This document shows, in pieces, positions 18,018 to 26,971 of a stretch of 64,000 nucleotides of DNA. Under the pieces are notes generated by a model. The model saw nothing but the letters and a program-made list of their open reading frames with translations. It did no database searches and was not told where the DNA came from. The position numbers and the translations under genes were made by a program. Within the stretch, counting starts at the first letter, position 1. The number at the start of each line of letters is the position of its first letter. The DNA comes from Iningainema tapete BLCC-T55 (lineage in GTDB: Bacteria > Cyanobacteriota > Cyanobacteriia > Cyanobacteriales > Nostocaceae), in assembly GCF_014698965.1 (NCBI RefSeq), contig NZ_JACXAE010000034.1, positions 15,784 to 79,783 on the forward strand, given 5' to 3'.

Positions 18018-18293
18018 ATGGCTATTCAAATAATCACTTCGTATAGGTTTATCCCTGGAAAAGAAAGCAAAATTACTACTTACGGTAGTCCAGATGAACA
18101 GACAGTTGCTATTCATAATAGTAGCAGTACTTCTGTATCTCTAACATTTACAACTGAAAGTACCTCGGTAGTCAAGCAACTGATTAAAAACTTAGCAGAA
18201 GTATACCAGACACTCGCCTATACCACTCCCGAAATTATTCAAGAGGAATGCAGTGAAGAATTTGAAAAATTACTAACAGATAGTGAAGATTGA
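18018..18293 (+). CDS. small hypothetical protein, 91 aa
   Basis: Begins with ATG after a clear aagga ribosome binding site. Residues 1-55 are beta-rich with many Ser/Thr, and the C-terminus is acidic (EECSEEFEKLLTDSED). I do not recognise it. An acidic end next to replication genes could be a protein-binding or DNA-mimicking tail, but nothing proves that. A terminator closes the pair. Confidence 0.55.
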   Translation: MAIQIITSYRFIPGKESKITTYGSPDEQTVAIHNSSSTSVSLTFTTESTSVVKQLIKNLAEVYQTLAYTTPEIIQEECSEEFEKLLTDSED

Positions 18294-18315
18294 CTATTAA
18301 AGTTTATCAACACGT

Positions 18316-18350
18316 AAGTCGCCTAAAAACACTTGGCGACTTTAGTTTTT
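18316..18350 (+). terminator. terminator after the two small genes
   Basis: AAGTCGCC (18316-18323) pairs with GGCGACTT (18335-18342), followed by TAGTTTTTT. Confidence 0.85.
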
Positions 18351-18409
18351 TACCACGGCTCAATGCTAAACGCAATTTCTGCATTGACGTTAAATCAATC
18401 GTGTAAGTT

Positions 18410-19426
18410 ATGGCTATCAGAAACCAAGGTAAAACAACTGCCCTTCAAGAACAAACACAAGAAACTCAAAATCAGAGTCAAGATAACAGCGAACAAACAC
18501 AAGAAATGCAAAATCCCAGTCAAGATAACAGCGAACAAAGAAAATCTGCACTCTCTAAATTCGCCAGCCCTGAATATAACGCCCCCATCAGCAATATCTG
18601 CATTTGTCAAATAATTAACCACATGGAGGCTGAAAAGGTTGGCTTATTTATCAAAGACAAGCAGTTAATAGGAATAGATTGGAAAGGAAGCGAACCTACC
18701 CACAAGCATACTTTCTCTTCAGGCACACCAGAAATGGGAGTACTGCTGCAATCTCCTCGCCTGCACATCCTTGACATATCTCCAAGATATATTGAGACAC
18801 GAGATGAAGGAGAAATCATTGGCATCTACGAATCGCCTAACGGGTACGACATGTACCAAACCCTGGGTAAGGACAAAGTAGTGTTAAGACGGTTTTACTT
18901 CATCTATCTAGTTGATGAGAAGAATCAAAACCTGCACGCAAAGCCTATCGTCCTTTCTATCAAAGGAATCGCTTCTAGCAAATTCGGCGAAGCATACAAA
19001 CAATTCCAGCGCGAGTTAGAAGTTGCATTTGCCAAATACATGGGATCGTCTGTTGCGGAGAAATGTACAGAATTTCACCGCTTGGGAATCTTCCAACCAA
19101 CATTTATTCCATCCCACGAACCAAAGGATGCACCTAATCCAAAGGACAAATCCTGGGTTGCTGTAGTCGATTCTTACAAGTCACCAAAACCAGATGGTAG
19201 CGATTTTCTAGAATTCTTCTCAGAGGAGAAGGAAGCCGAGTTCGAGACGCTTATACAGGCTAATCCTGAATTCTCTCACAGAATTGGCAAAACCTCTGCT
19301 GTCGTCGCCGAACACCACCGCTTAGTAGGGGTTAGTCACGAGATGAATGCATTACCAAGCGCACCTGTACATCATACTGCTGCACTAGTTACCACCAACA
19401 GCAAGATGGAAAATTTGCCTTACTAA
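18410..19426 (+). CDS. cyanobacterial plasmid protein, probably DUF5895 family
   Basis: This 338-residue protein has a Gln/Ser/Asn-rich N-terminal 45 residues with two copies of SQDNSEQ, then a globular domain from about residue 60 to 280 (EKVGLFIKDKQLIGIDWKG; FYFIYLVDEKN; KGIASSKFGEAYKQF). I associate this globular layout with DUF5895 proteins carried by Nostoc plasmids, from memory and without confirmation. The function is unknown. It may bind single-stranded or clamp-loaded DNA, given that it stands directly before the clamp gene, but this is only context. Confidence 0.55.
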   Translation: MAIRNQGKTTALQEQTQETQNQSQDNSEQTQEMQNPSQDNSEQRKSALSKFASPEYNAPISNICICQIINHMEAEKVGLFIKDKQLIGIDWKGSEPTHKHTFSSGTPEMGVLLQSPRLHILDISPRYIETRDEGEIIGIYESPNGYDMYQTLGKDKVVLRRFYFIYLVDEKNQNLHAKPIVLSIKGIASSKFGEAYKQFQRELEVAFAKYMGSSVAEKCTEFHRLGIFQPTFIPSHEPKDAPNPKDKSWVAVVDSYKSPKPDGSDFLEFFSEEKEAEFETLIQANPEFSHRIGKTSAVVAEHHRLVGVSHEMNALPSAPVHHTAALVTTNSKMENLPY

Positions 19427-19435
19427 AAAACAGCT

Positions 19436-19460
19436 AGGGTGCTGAATATTAGCACCCTTT
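19436..19460 (+). terminator. hairpin between the DUF5895-like gene and the clamp gene
   Basis: AGGGTGCT (19436-19443) pairs with AGCACCCT (19451-19458), followed by only TT then C, so the U-tract is weak. It lies 26 bases before the clamp start and could work as an attenuator. Confidence 0.6.
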
Positions 19461-19485
19461 CAACCATTCATACTCACATTTGCAT

Positions 19486-20886
19486 ATGAAACTGACAGTC
19501 GAACAAAGCACGTTACAAGAACTAATCGAAACCACCAAGAATGCCGTTGCTGCCAAACCAACTGATGTAATTCTTGGCAACCTATTAATAACAGCATCCG
19601 CTGAAAGGAAGCTAACGGCGATTGGCACTAACCTTAATCTTTCGATAGAATCTACAATTGAAGCAAGCATTGAAAATGCCGGCAGTGCAGCCCTTCCCGC
19701 AAAATTACTAGTCGATACGGTTAGCAACCTTAAAGGGCAACTTACCATTGAAGTAAACAACCGCACCTGCGTAATACATCACTCTACGGGTAAATGTAGA
19801 ATTCAAGGTGGCAATCCAGAGGAATTTCCCTCGCTACCAGAAAGTAGTAACGCAATAATAATTACCATTCCTTGTAAGAAATTACAAGCAGCAATGGATG
19901 CTACTCTCTACTGTAGTAGTAGCGACGAAACAAAACTGGTTTTGACTGGTGTCAACTTCCAGTTTCACAATACCTCTTGGCAGGCTGCGACTACCGATGG
20001 ACACAGACTAGCGCTAGTATCAGGATCGTTAGATACCGGGTATCCAACTCCAATTGAATTTACCGTACCAGCCAAGAGTTTGGTAGAGTTAAATAAAATA
20101 CTTGCCCAAACAGCAGAAAATAGTACTTGCGATATCCTGATAGAGGAGAAAACCGTCAGATTTGTCCTAGCTAATGCCAAAATCACTTCCCGACTGCTCG
20201 AAGGTGACTATCCTCACATCAATAATTTAATCCCCAAATCATTCGCACACAAATTTACCCTAGAACGCAAAGCATTTGAAATGTCCCTCAAACGCATTGC
20301 TCACTTCACCGAAAGAAAACAGAAAATAGTCAAAATCGTTTGGGAAGTCAGCAACGGGCAAGCAACCTTATTTACCGAAGCTAGTGATATTGGCGATGCG
20401 GTAGATTCACTGCTAATGAAGCCATACTCCAGTAGCACTGTTGATATCAATATCGGGTTGAATATTCAGTACTTGCAAGAGGCGTTACGACACATCCTTA
20501 CCGATGAGGTAATTATTCAGTGCAACAATTCCCTTCAGCCAGTAGTTATTTGTCCCGTAGGAGGATTACTCAACCAGCTATCACTAATTATGCCTGTAGA
20601 AATCAAACAGGAATTCAGTTCAATTCCTACGAATAGCAAACAAACCCAAGAAAATGACACAGACAAGTTTTCTGAATCGTCAGAACCAAAGGGCATTCAG
20701 GAAAAGGAAGAACACCGCGCACAGTCTCCTGAACTACCTGATTTAACAAATGCTCAAGAAATAGAAGAACAATCGCCACCTGGGGAGGAAGCTCTAAATG
20801 ATACTGCAACAGAACCAGAAACACCGACGCTAAATACCAGTTCTAAGTCACGCAAGCGTAATCAAAAACCAGTAGCAGCCGTTTAG
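19486..20886 (+). CDS. dnaN: DNA polymerase III beta subunit (sliding clamp), plasmid-encoded
   Basis: I start at ATG 19486; an upstream TTG at 19480 adds only two residues. The first ~370 residues follow the three-domain DnaN fold: MKLTVEQSTLQELI at the N-terminus, KCRIQGGNPEEFPSLPE at the end of domain I, ATDGHRLALVSG in domain II, and a conserved-type end (PVVICPVGGLLNQLSLIMPV). About 90 additional residues (roughly 377-466), Gln/Glu/Pro/Ser-rich, form a disordered tail not found in the usual 360-380-residue clamp. Presence of a second dnaN beside PolB, DnaX, delta and delta' suggests a clamp dedicated to this plasmid's replisome. Confidence 0.92.
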   Translation: MKLTVEQSTLQELIETTKNAVAAKPTDVILGNLLITASAERKLTAIGTNLNLSIESTIEASIENAGSAALPAKLLVDTVSNLKGQLTIEVNNRTCVIHHSTGKCRIQGGNPEEFPSLPESSNAIIITIPCKKLQAAMDATLYCSSSDETKLVLTGVNFQFHNTSWQAATTDGHRLALVSGSLDTGYPTPIEFTVPAKSLVELNKILAQTAENSTCDILIEEKTVRFVLANAKITSRLLEGDYPHINNLIPKSFAHKFTLERKAFEMSLKRIAHFTERKQKIVKIVWEVSNGQATLFTEASDIGDAVDSLLMKPYSSSTVDINIGLNIQYLQEALRHILTDEVIIQCNNSLQPVVICPVGGLLNQLSLIMPVEIKQEFSSIPTNSKQTQENDTDKFSESSEPKGIQEKEEHRAQSPELPDLTNAQEIEEQSPPGEEALNDTATEPETPTLNTSSKSRKRNQKPVAAV

Positions 20887-20896
20887 AAATCTGCTG

Positions 20897-20917
20897 AGGG
20901 AGGAAGTAACCCTCCCT
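20897..20917 (+). other. intercistronic hairpin between clamp and dnaX
   Basis: AGGGAGG (20897-20903) pairs with CCTCCCT (20911-20917). There is no run of T behind it (tacaaaaaac), so it is not an ordinary terminator. It may protect mRNA or attenuate. Confidence 0.5.
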
Positions 20918-20973
20918 TACAAAAAACCCGTGGAAAAATCACTTTGCTCAAAAACTACCACCCACATCAACAT

Positions 20974-22260
20974 ATGTATCAACCCATACACCTAAAATAC
21001 CGTCCTGAAACCCTAGCAGATCTCATCGGACAAGAACACATCGTCCGTACCCTACACAATGCGATCGCTCAAAATAAAATTGCTCCTGCATACCTATTTG
21101 CCGGAGCTAGAGGTACTGGCAAAACCAGCACTGCCCGCATCCTCGCCAAATCTCTCAATTGCCATTCCGCAAATTCTCCCACTACCCAACCTTGCGGTAA
21201 ATGCAACTCTTGCCGCGCGATCGCACTCTCAAATTCACTTGATGTAACCGAACTAGACGCCGCCAGTAAGTCTGGTGTGGACTCGACGAGGGACATCATT
21301 GAAAAACTAGGGTTTGCGACTGTCGAAAGCAGGTACAAAATTGTCATAATCGACGAATGCCATGCTCTATCATCTGCTGCGTGGCAAAGCTTGCTCAAAA
21401 CAATCGAACAACCCCCAGCACACGTAGTATTCATACTTTGCACTACGGAGGCGCACAAAGTTCCAGATACAATTAGTTCTCGCAGTCACTGGTTCGATTT
21501 TCACACACCCAGTATCCAAACTATTGTCTCCCATCTGGCACTAATTGCCGAAAAAGAAGAAATCAAGGTTACAGAAAGCGCCCTCCGTACTATTGCACAA
21601 AGTAAAAACAAACATATGCGTGACTGTCAAACCCTACTCGATCAGCTTAGTAACCTCGACACTGAAATTACCGCCAACTGGGTTTGGGAAATTACAGGTT
21701 TAATTCCCGAATACGATTTATTAACAATTCTAGAAAACCTTAGTCAAGGTAACGCAATCAACAGTATCAAAATCCTTAAAAGCAATTATGAATTTGGAAA
21801 AAGCCCCTTCAATATCTACACTGACTTAGTTAGGATATTCAAAGATTTACTAATTGCCAAAGCTAGTGGGGGCGAAAACCTCACTGAAAGAGAAGATGAT
21901 ACTTGGAAAGAACTAGTAAATATTGCTTGCACTTGGGAGATTAAACACATCCAGTCAGCAATCAGCTTAGTTAGTTCAAAATATACGCTTATGCGAGATA
22001 ACCTCGCTCACTTGTGGCTAGAAACTACACTGATAGAACTTGCTCAAATCATGGAAACAAAGACAAAAGAACAACCCTGGGCTAATTGGAAAACAATCCA
22101 AGACGCGATAAATTGGAGTAAAGAAAAACTCCCACATTTATCCCAATCTGAACTCGAAGTACACTGGAACAATCTTACTCCAATTAATGGGAAAAAAGCA
22201 CCAGCATGGGTACAAATGGTACAAAAGCTTCAGATAGAATCTCGATTAGAAACAGCCTAA
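20974..22260 (+). CDS. dnaX: DNA polymerase III gamma/tau-like clamp loader subunit
   Basis: I choose ATG 20974 (MYQPIHLKYRPETLADL), which is where DnaX proteins begin; an upstream TTG at 20944 adds ten unrelated residues. The Walker A motif GARGTGKT (44-51), the zinc module CGKCNSCRAI, Walker B VIIDECHALS and sensor I region ISSRS are all intact. At 428 residues it has the gamma-like ATPase and collar regions but a much-shortened C-terminus, so tau-type contacts with DnaE and DnaB are probably missing, consistent with a PolB replicase. With delta and delta' it would load the clamp encoded just upstream. Confidence 0.92.
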   Translation: MYQPIHLKYRPETLADLIGQEHIVRTLHNAIAQNKIAPAYLFAGARGTGKTSTARILAKSLNCHSANSPTTQPCGKCNSCRAIALSNSLDVTELDAASKSGVDSTRDIIEKLGFATVESRYKIVIIDECHALSSAAWQSLLKTIEQPPAHVVFILCTTEAHKVPDTISSRSHWFDFHTPSIQTIVSHLALIAEKEEIKVTESALRTIAQSKNKHMRDCQTLLDQLSNLDTEITANWVWEITGLIPEYDLLTILENLSQGNAINSIKILKSNYEFGKSPFNIYTDLVRIFKDLLIAKASGGENLTEREDDTWKELVNIACTWEIKHIQSAISLVSSKYTLMRDNLAHLWLETTLIELAQIMETKTKEQPWANWKTIQDAINWSKEKLPHLSQSELEVHWNNLTPINGKKAPAWVQMVQKLQIESRLETA

Positions 22261-22293
22261 TTCAAATGTTCATCACTTTATAAAGACACTGAC

Positions 22294-22327
22294 TTTCCCC
22301 AAAAAAACTTTGGGGAAAATTTTTTAT
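22294..22327 (+). terminator. strong terminator after dnaX
   Basis: TTTCCCCAAA (22294-22303) pairs perfectly with TTTGGGGAAA (22309-22318), followed by ATTTTTTATT. Confidence 0.9.
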
Positions 22328-22607
22328 TAAATATAAAAAATATTAGTCAATGTATAAGATTACATATAAACAACGTGAGTTCGAGGGGGTAGTTGACTGT
22401 GGTAGCAGGTGTTGGCTTCAATTGCTGGAAGTAGGCGATCGCCTACTAGCATAACCACCAACTTGGGCTAAATACTAAAAGGTGTAATTTTCCGCACGTC
22501 AACTTAATATTCTCATAATCACTATTGGGTAGCGGTAACTGCGCTGAAATCAAGCAAGACCACAACAAAATTTAACAACTGGATTCTGGAAGTATCTGAT
22601 TAAAATT
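22328..22607. other. intergenic region with a HIP1-centred palindrome
   Basis: No gene is seen in these 280 bases. AGTAGGCGATCGCCTACT (22430-22447) is an 18-bp perfect palindrome built on the HIP1 octamer. The rest is AT-rich at the left and carries a probable promoter for the gene at 22608, though no clear -35/-10 pair was found. Confidence 0.5.
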
Positions 22608-23528
22608 ATGCCAGTTGAAGCAATTAGCCTTCGTACAGGACTTTTATTGCCAGCAGCAATCGCTGACTTCGATACGTATATTGATGAATTACCACGATGC
22701 TCCAAATGTTTCGGCGAGTTATGCCTCGCGAAGGGTGAAAAAATGCCACCTTACTGGAGGCATTTTCCAGGCGTAGGAGATGAATGTCCCGATAAATCAG
22801 AAATTAGGGTCGTTATTTATCACAAACCTAAAACCTTAGACCGTAAACAAACTCTTGCACTTTTTAAAAAACGTTTTCTCGAAATTTTAGATATAGCCAT
22901 CAATGGCACACTGACTATCGATGGACAATTCGCCACTAGACAACTATCAGAACAGGTTAAGGGAAGTTCAGTTCAATGCAGTAATGGAATAGCGCATTTT
23001 AACGACTGCCTGCTTGAAATTGACAGACTTAGAAAAAACCTTGACTGTATTCTAGTAGTTGCCTCTAGCTGTGCCAAAAATTTATACAGCAATGACTCAA
23101 TTAACGAATGGGTTGTACCAGAAGCAGAAAAAATCCAAATGCTAGAAATAACAATTGCTTACAAACAAACTCATGAGCGTTGTGTAGATGAAGCGTGCAA
23201 ATATATATTCAGTAATGGTAGGCAAGACCTCCTCAAAGAATTAGTAGCCTTTGCGTGGCTGGAATACAATTCAAATCTTAAAAACACTTACAATCAATTA
23301 AAAGTACGCGAATTTCCCGTATGGCTGCTTACAGCAACAATATCAATATTAGCAGCAGTACCCTGGTACAGGATTATGACTGCACTATTAGAAGAAAAAG
23401 AACCGTTAGTTCAGCCGCTTTCAATCTTCGCACTTCCTAATAATCTGGACATCATTTTTGAGGTATTTTTACCAACAAAAAAACCCCATACTAAACCACA
23501 AGGATTCATGCCAAAGAAAAGTAAGTAA
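22608..23528 (+). CDS. hypothetical protein with CoiA-like zinc segment, 306 aa
   Basis: The N-terminal part has C-x2-C (CSKCFGEL), then MPPYWRHFPGVGDECP and a following VVIYHK. This spacing of two Cys, a His/Phe pair and a third Cys resembles the zinc-binding N-terminus of CoiA-like competence proteins. The middle is helical and the end is basic (KPQGFMPKKSK). No nuclease motif of the CoiA core is evident. It lies 21 bases before the polymerase gene, so the two are probably cotranscribed and it may assist the polymerase. Confidence in the CoiA resemblance is low. Confidence 0.5.
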   Translation: MPVEAISLRTGLLLPAAIADFDTYIDELPRCSKCFGELCLAKGEKMPPYWRHFPGVGDECPDKSEIRVVIYHKPKTLDRKQTLALFKKRFLEILDIAINGTLTIDGQFATRQLSEQVKGSSVQCSNGIAHFNDCLLEIDRLRKNLDCILVVASSCAKNLYSNDSINEWVVPEAEKIQMLEITIAYKQTHERCVDEACKYIFSNGRQDLLKELVAFAWLEYNSNLKNTYNQLKVREFPVWLLTATISILAAVPWYRIMTALLEEKEPLVQPLSIFALPNNLDIIFEVFLPTKKPHTKPQGFMPKKSK

Positions 23529-23549
23529 TTCTGTAAAGTTTAGTAAATT

Positions 23550-25367
23550 ATGAATTACAACCACCGAGATTTTATTACCAAATCTGGTAATAAAATCATC
23601 GTTAATGAAGAAAAACTTGACATATTCTGGTCAGATACTACCCCAATACCTGAGTGGCATCCCACGGTAAATATTGCCCCGTACTCTAGTCTCAAAACTC
23701 TGGTAGTCGATATTGAAACGGCAGGGATAAACCCAAGAGAAAATCGGATCTATGCAATTGGCTGCATGAGCGAGATAGGGGAGATTGCCATCTTTATGGA
23801 TCAAGCCGAAAGTAAAATCCTCCAGGAGTTTCTCTTCCATCTAGAAGCAAGCAAACCAGAAGTAATTTACACCTACAATGGAACAGAATTTGACCTACCG
23901 TTTATTATCACCCGCTGCGAGTTACACGGCATTCCTCATCCGTTGAGAATTGCATCTAAGACACGAATCATCCAAACTGCCCAAATACGCGGCGAACCAC
24001 TGGAGATTCGAGAGGTATTCATCCGCAACTGCCAGCACGTAGATATCTTTATTTGCGTTCTCAGGTGGGATTTTGTTGCTAAAGAACTGACCAACGGGCG
24101 ATCGCTTAAACAAGTGGTGCTAGAAATGAGATTGCGCTCCCTTGGGCGACTGGTTCTCCCCTACGAGGAAATTCTAGCTTGCTGGAAAGCTGGTTCTGGT
24201 AATCAGGGATGGCAGAAAATTAAGGAGTATCTCACCTACGACTTGGAAGATACTCAACTTATAGCCAACAGGCTTGTGCCCTCATATTACTATGAAACAC
24301 TAGTTGTACCGGGGATGAACCTCCAGCAGTTAGCACTCGCTGGTAACGGTACAAAGTGGGAAAGAATTTTTGAGCATTACTATCCTGGATACAAACCCAA
24401 ACCCGATCGCAAGTACAAATTTCAAGGAGGTTGTGCCTACTCCATTCCAGGACTATACAAAAAAGTTGGATACATCGATATCAGTTCCATGTACCCCAGA
24501 ACCATATTGTCAAAGGGAATTGTCTCTCGCAAGGATACAAAGCGAATCGGGTTGAGCATCTTGCAATATTTGGTAAATGAGAAATCAAGACTGGAACAAC
24601 TTGCTGCAGCCGGAGACATTGTTGCCAAGGAAAAAAGAGAATCCACTAAAGTTTTGGCTAATTCTCAGTTTGGATTCTTCGGAACATCTGAACTTGCCTT
24701 CAACGATATGGAAGCAGCAGCCCTGGTAACAGCCTACGGTAGGCGCATTCTACAGTTCATGATTGAGGTAATCAACAACAGTGGCGCAACTCCCATAGAA
24801 GTTGATACCGATGGTGTGTTCTTTACCCACCCCAACCCAGAAGAAGTGTATGCCACACTTCAATCTCAATTACCCAGAGGGATAATTGTCAAATTAGAGT
24901 TTATTGCAGAAGCGATGTTCATTCCCCAGAGGGGAACTAAGAACTATCTGTTATGGCTGAAAGATAACAGGATTATCCACAAAGGTAGCTGGAGAAGTCG
25001 CTCCCGCTCGAAGTTAGAAAAGGAATTCCCGGTTGAATACTTAACTTACTTAATCCAAAACCAATTCACAGCAGAGTCATATTTCAAAGAAGTAAAAACA
25101 CAGATTTTATCGGGAAAATACCCAGTAGAAAAACTCGCCATCACTCGTAAGATTCGTGAGGGTGAAAAGGAACTTCTCAAACTAGGAAAACCCGGAGATG
25201 TCGTAACTTACTATTACGGAGTTAGAGGTTTAACAAATATCAGCAGTAATGAGAAATATTCACCTCTACACTATCTTAACCTGATCGAACACTCGCGGTC
25301 AGAAATCCTCAAGATAGCTGCTCCCGAAATACTAGAAACCAACCTGCGTCAATTATCTCTGTTCTAA
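23550..25367 (+). CDS. family B DNA polymerase with 3'-5' exonuclease and C-terminal clamp motif
   Basis: The 605 residues contain all catalytic motifs. Exonuclease: D54 and E56 in VDIETAG (Exo I), N110 and D115 in YNGTEFDLPF (Exo II), Y230 and D234 in YDLEDTQ (Exo III). Polymerase: D310 in DISSMYP (motif A), K367 and N371 in KVLANSQFG (motif B), D419 and D421 in DTDG (motif C). The protein ends LRQLSLF, a bacterial clamp-binding pentamer at residues 601-605. It is compact and lacks the TPR regions of protein-primed phage polymerases in any obvious form. It is probably the plasmid replicase, used with the clamp at 19486 and the primase at 10770. Confidence 0.92.
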   Translation: MNYNHRDFITKSGNKIIVNEEKLDIFWSDTTPIPEWHPTVNIAPYSSLKTLVVDIETAGINPRENRIYAIGCMSEIGEIAIFMDQAESKILQEFLFHLEASKPEVIYTYNGTEFDLPFIITRCELHGIPHPLRIASKTRIIQTAQIRGEPLEIREVFIRNCQHVDIFICVLRWDFVAKELTNGRSLKQVVLEMRLRSLGRLVLPYEEILACWKAGSGNQGWQKIKEYLTYDLEDTQLIANRLVPSYYYETLVVPGMNLQQLALAGNGTKWERIFEHYYPGYKPKPDRKYKFQGGCAYSIPGLYKKVGYIDISSMYPRTILSKGIVSRKDTKRIGLSILQYLVNEKSRLEQLAAAGDIVAKEKRESTKVLANSQFGFFGTSELAFNDMEAAALVTAYGRRILQFMIEVINNSGATPIEVDTDGVFFTHPNPEEVYATLQSQLPRGIIVKLEFIAEAMFIPQRGTKNYLLWLKDNRIIHKGSWRSRSRSKLEKEFPVEYLTYLIQNQFTAESYFKEVKTQILSGKYPVEKLAITRKIREGEKELLKLGKPGDVVTYYYGVRGLTNISSNEKYSPLHYLNLIEHSRSEILKIAAPEILETNLRQLSLF

Positions 25368-25439
25368 AGAACCAAATCCCTATCAATCATTAATTAACTG
25401 ATTGGTGTGGGGATCACTCATTAATGTAAAGACAATTAA

Positions 25440-26195
25440 ATGAAAAATAAATCATCAGATCGTAAGCCCAGGCTCAACAAAAAACAGCGAGCTTGGGTAA
25501 ACTCGTTCGTTTCGTCCCATCCAAACGCTAGAGTTAGAAATATCTACGACAGTTTGGATGGCGATCGCTTCGTTGAAATCGAGTGGTGGGAAAACACAAA
25601 CCCGGTGATACTAGATGAACACACCCACATACGAGGAAGAATATCCTATCAAATACGAGTCAAACTACGAAAGTTTGGAGACGTCAGGAAAACGGCAGAA
25701 TTCTCGTACCGTATTACCCCACCGGAGAAACAAACGGTATCTTACCGCTTAACTGGTCAACTCTGCTTGGAACTTCCTCAATTTTACAGGGTTGTGGAGC
25801 CGACTAACCCTGTCATTGTCAAACCCAAACAAAAAGCCAAAACCGCTAAAAAAGTTAAGAAGTTTGTCCAGCAAACTCTTCCTTTATCGGGAATTACCGC
25901 CCAACTCAACGCCATAAACCTTCAAGAGGGAGGAGTAGCCCTATCAGAACAGGAACTGCTGCTAGAGACAATCTCACATCTGGAGTTGAACACAGTTCAA
26001 AAGGTTAAACTTCCAGCAGCCATCATCAAAATCCTCAAAGAGAAGAAAGCAAGCCTAAAAGAATCTGAGACTGCCATATCACTCTATCAAGTAGCGGGAG
26101 CAACTTGCGTTTTAGAGTATCTACAACAGCTAGACTCTTGGCGCAAATATATAGGCATTCTACCAGTAGAAAGCCAGACTATCAAAAATAAATAA
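25440..26195 (+). CDS. hypothetical basic protein with possible internal clamp motif, 251 aa
   Basis: Unrecognised family. Residues 1-110 are basic and beta-rich (FVEIEWWENTNPV, SYQIRVKLRKFG). A Lys-rich linker (KPKQKAKTAKKVKK) precedes QQTLPLSG, which loosely resembles a clamp-binding motif, and the end is helical. The start is ATG 25440. It sits 72 bases after the polymerase gene on the same strand. DNA binding is a fair guess from charge and context. Confidence 0.5.
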   Translation: MKNKSSDRKPRLNKKQRAWVNSFVSSHPNARVRNIYDSLDGDRFVEIEWWENTNPVILDEHTHIRGRISYQIRVKLRKFGDVRKTAEFSYRITPPEKQTVSYRLTGQLCLELPQFYRVVEPTNPVIVKPKQKAKTAKKVKKFVQQTLPLSGITAQLNAINLQEGGVALSEQELLLETISHLELNTVQKVKLPAAIIKILKEKKASLKESETAISLYQVAGATCVLEYLQQLDSWRKYIGILPVESQTIKNK

Positions 26196-26338
26196 AATGG
26201 ATTGCCACCGACTATTTTTTAGTTTGTGGCAGTCTCTCTAGCACTAAAAAAAGCCATTCAAAATGGTTACAAAAGCGCCCAAAGGCTATATTACCGACGC
26301 TACGCGCAACTCCTAGAAATAATAGGGGAACAGGTGTT

Positions 26339-26590
26339 ATGCCTTCACAAATCAAAAATTTAAATAAACTAGAGCGCATTCTAAGAAGCTTCGGCATAGA
26401 CATAAGACCGAGGCAAACAGCTAGAGGAGAAATATTACTACCTCTAATTTACCAGGGAAATGGCTTCAGTTGTATGTTAACCTGCGTCGGAGGCGAAAAA
26501 ACTGCATCGTGGCGCGGCAGTTGCAGCCAAAGAATTAAAAACAGAATTGAAGAACATTTTCAAGCTTTTCTAGCAGTAGATAGTTTGTAA
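26339..26590 (+). CDS. small hypothetical protein, 83 aa
   Basis: ATG-started basic protein with an Arg/Lys-rich N-terminus (NLNKLERILRSFGIDIRPR) and a cysteine pair further on. No domain recognised. It is preceded by about 140 bases with an imperfect hairpin (gattgccac/gtggcagtc, near 26201-26231) and followed by a terminator, so it seems to be its own transcription unit. Confidence 0.5.
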   Translation: MPSQIKNLNKLERILRSFGIDIRPRQTARGEILLPLIYQGNGFSCMLTCVGGEKTASWRGSCSQRIKNRIEEHFQAFLAVDSL

Positions 26591-26600
26591 TGTCAAAAGA

Positions 26601-26634
26601 ACAGTACCCTGATTTGTCAAGGTATTGTTTTTTT
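26601..26634 (+). terminator. terminator after the 83-aa gene
   Basis: ACAGTACC (26601-26608) pairs with GGTATTGT (26621-26628), with a wobble, and the inner TGA/TCA extends the stem. A run of seven T follows. Confidence 0.75.
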
Positions 26635-26687
26635 ATCCCACCCTTTTGGCTTACACCTTATAATTAAGAAAAGAAAGACTACCAATA

Positions 26688-26885
26688 TTGTTCCTACCCG
26701 CCCTTTCAAAGTTTAACCAAAGCATAACACCACTTGCTCAAAACTATATCCTGTGGATGGAACGCAAAGAATGGCAAATCATAATTAAACTAGATAACCA
26801 ATTAGAAGTTATCAATCCAAAAGGAGAAATAGTATTCCGAATGCTACTAGATTGCACTCGCTCTCATTTACCAGTTACCACATAA
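26688..26885 (+). CDS. possible small protein, TTG start, 65 aa
   Basis: The only full-length start is TTG at 26688, preceded by aagaaag at a plausible distance; the first ATG is 23 codons in. The product has a central beta-like segment (WQIIIKLDNQLEVINPKGE). Small size and the weak start keep confidence low. Its stop region includes the repeat ACCAGTT...AACTGGT around 26872-26893, just ahead of the delta gene. Confidence 0.35.
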   Translation: MFLPALSKFNQSITPLAQNYILWMERKEWQIIIKLDNQLEVINPKGEIVFRMLLDCTRSHLPVTT

Positions 26886-26971
26886 ACTGGTAAGTGGATA
26901 ATCGTCCTAATTTAAATCACCACTTATCGCTAACACAACTTCAAATCGAAGTTGTGTTAATTAAACAAGCG

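Noticed and set aside
18333-18614. 93-codon ORF and its minus twin
   Set aside because: They overlap the DUF5895-like gene in other frames and reflect its SQDNSEQ repeats.
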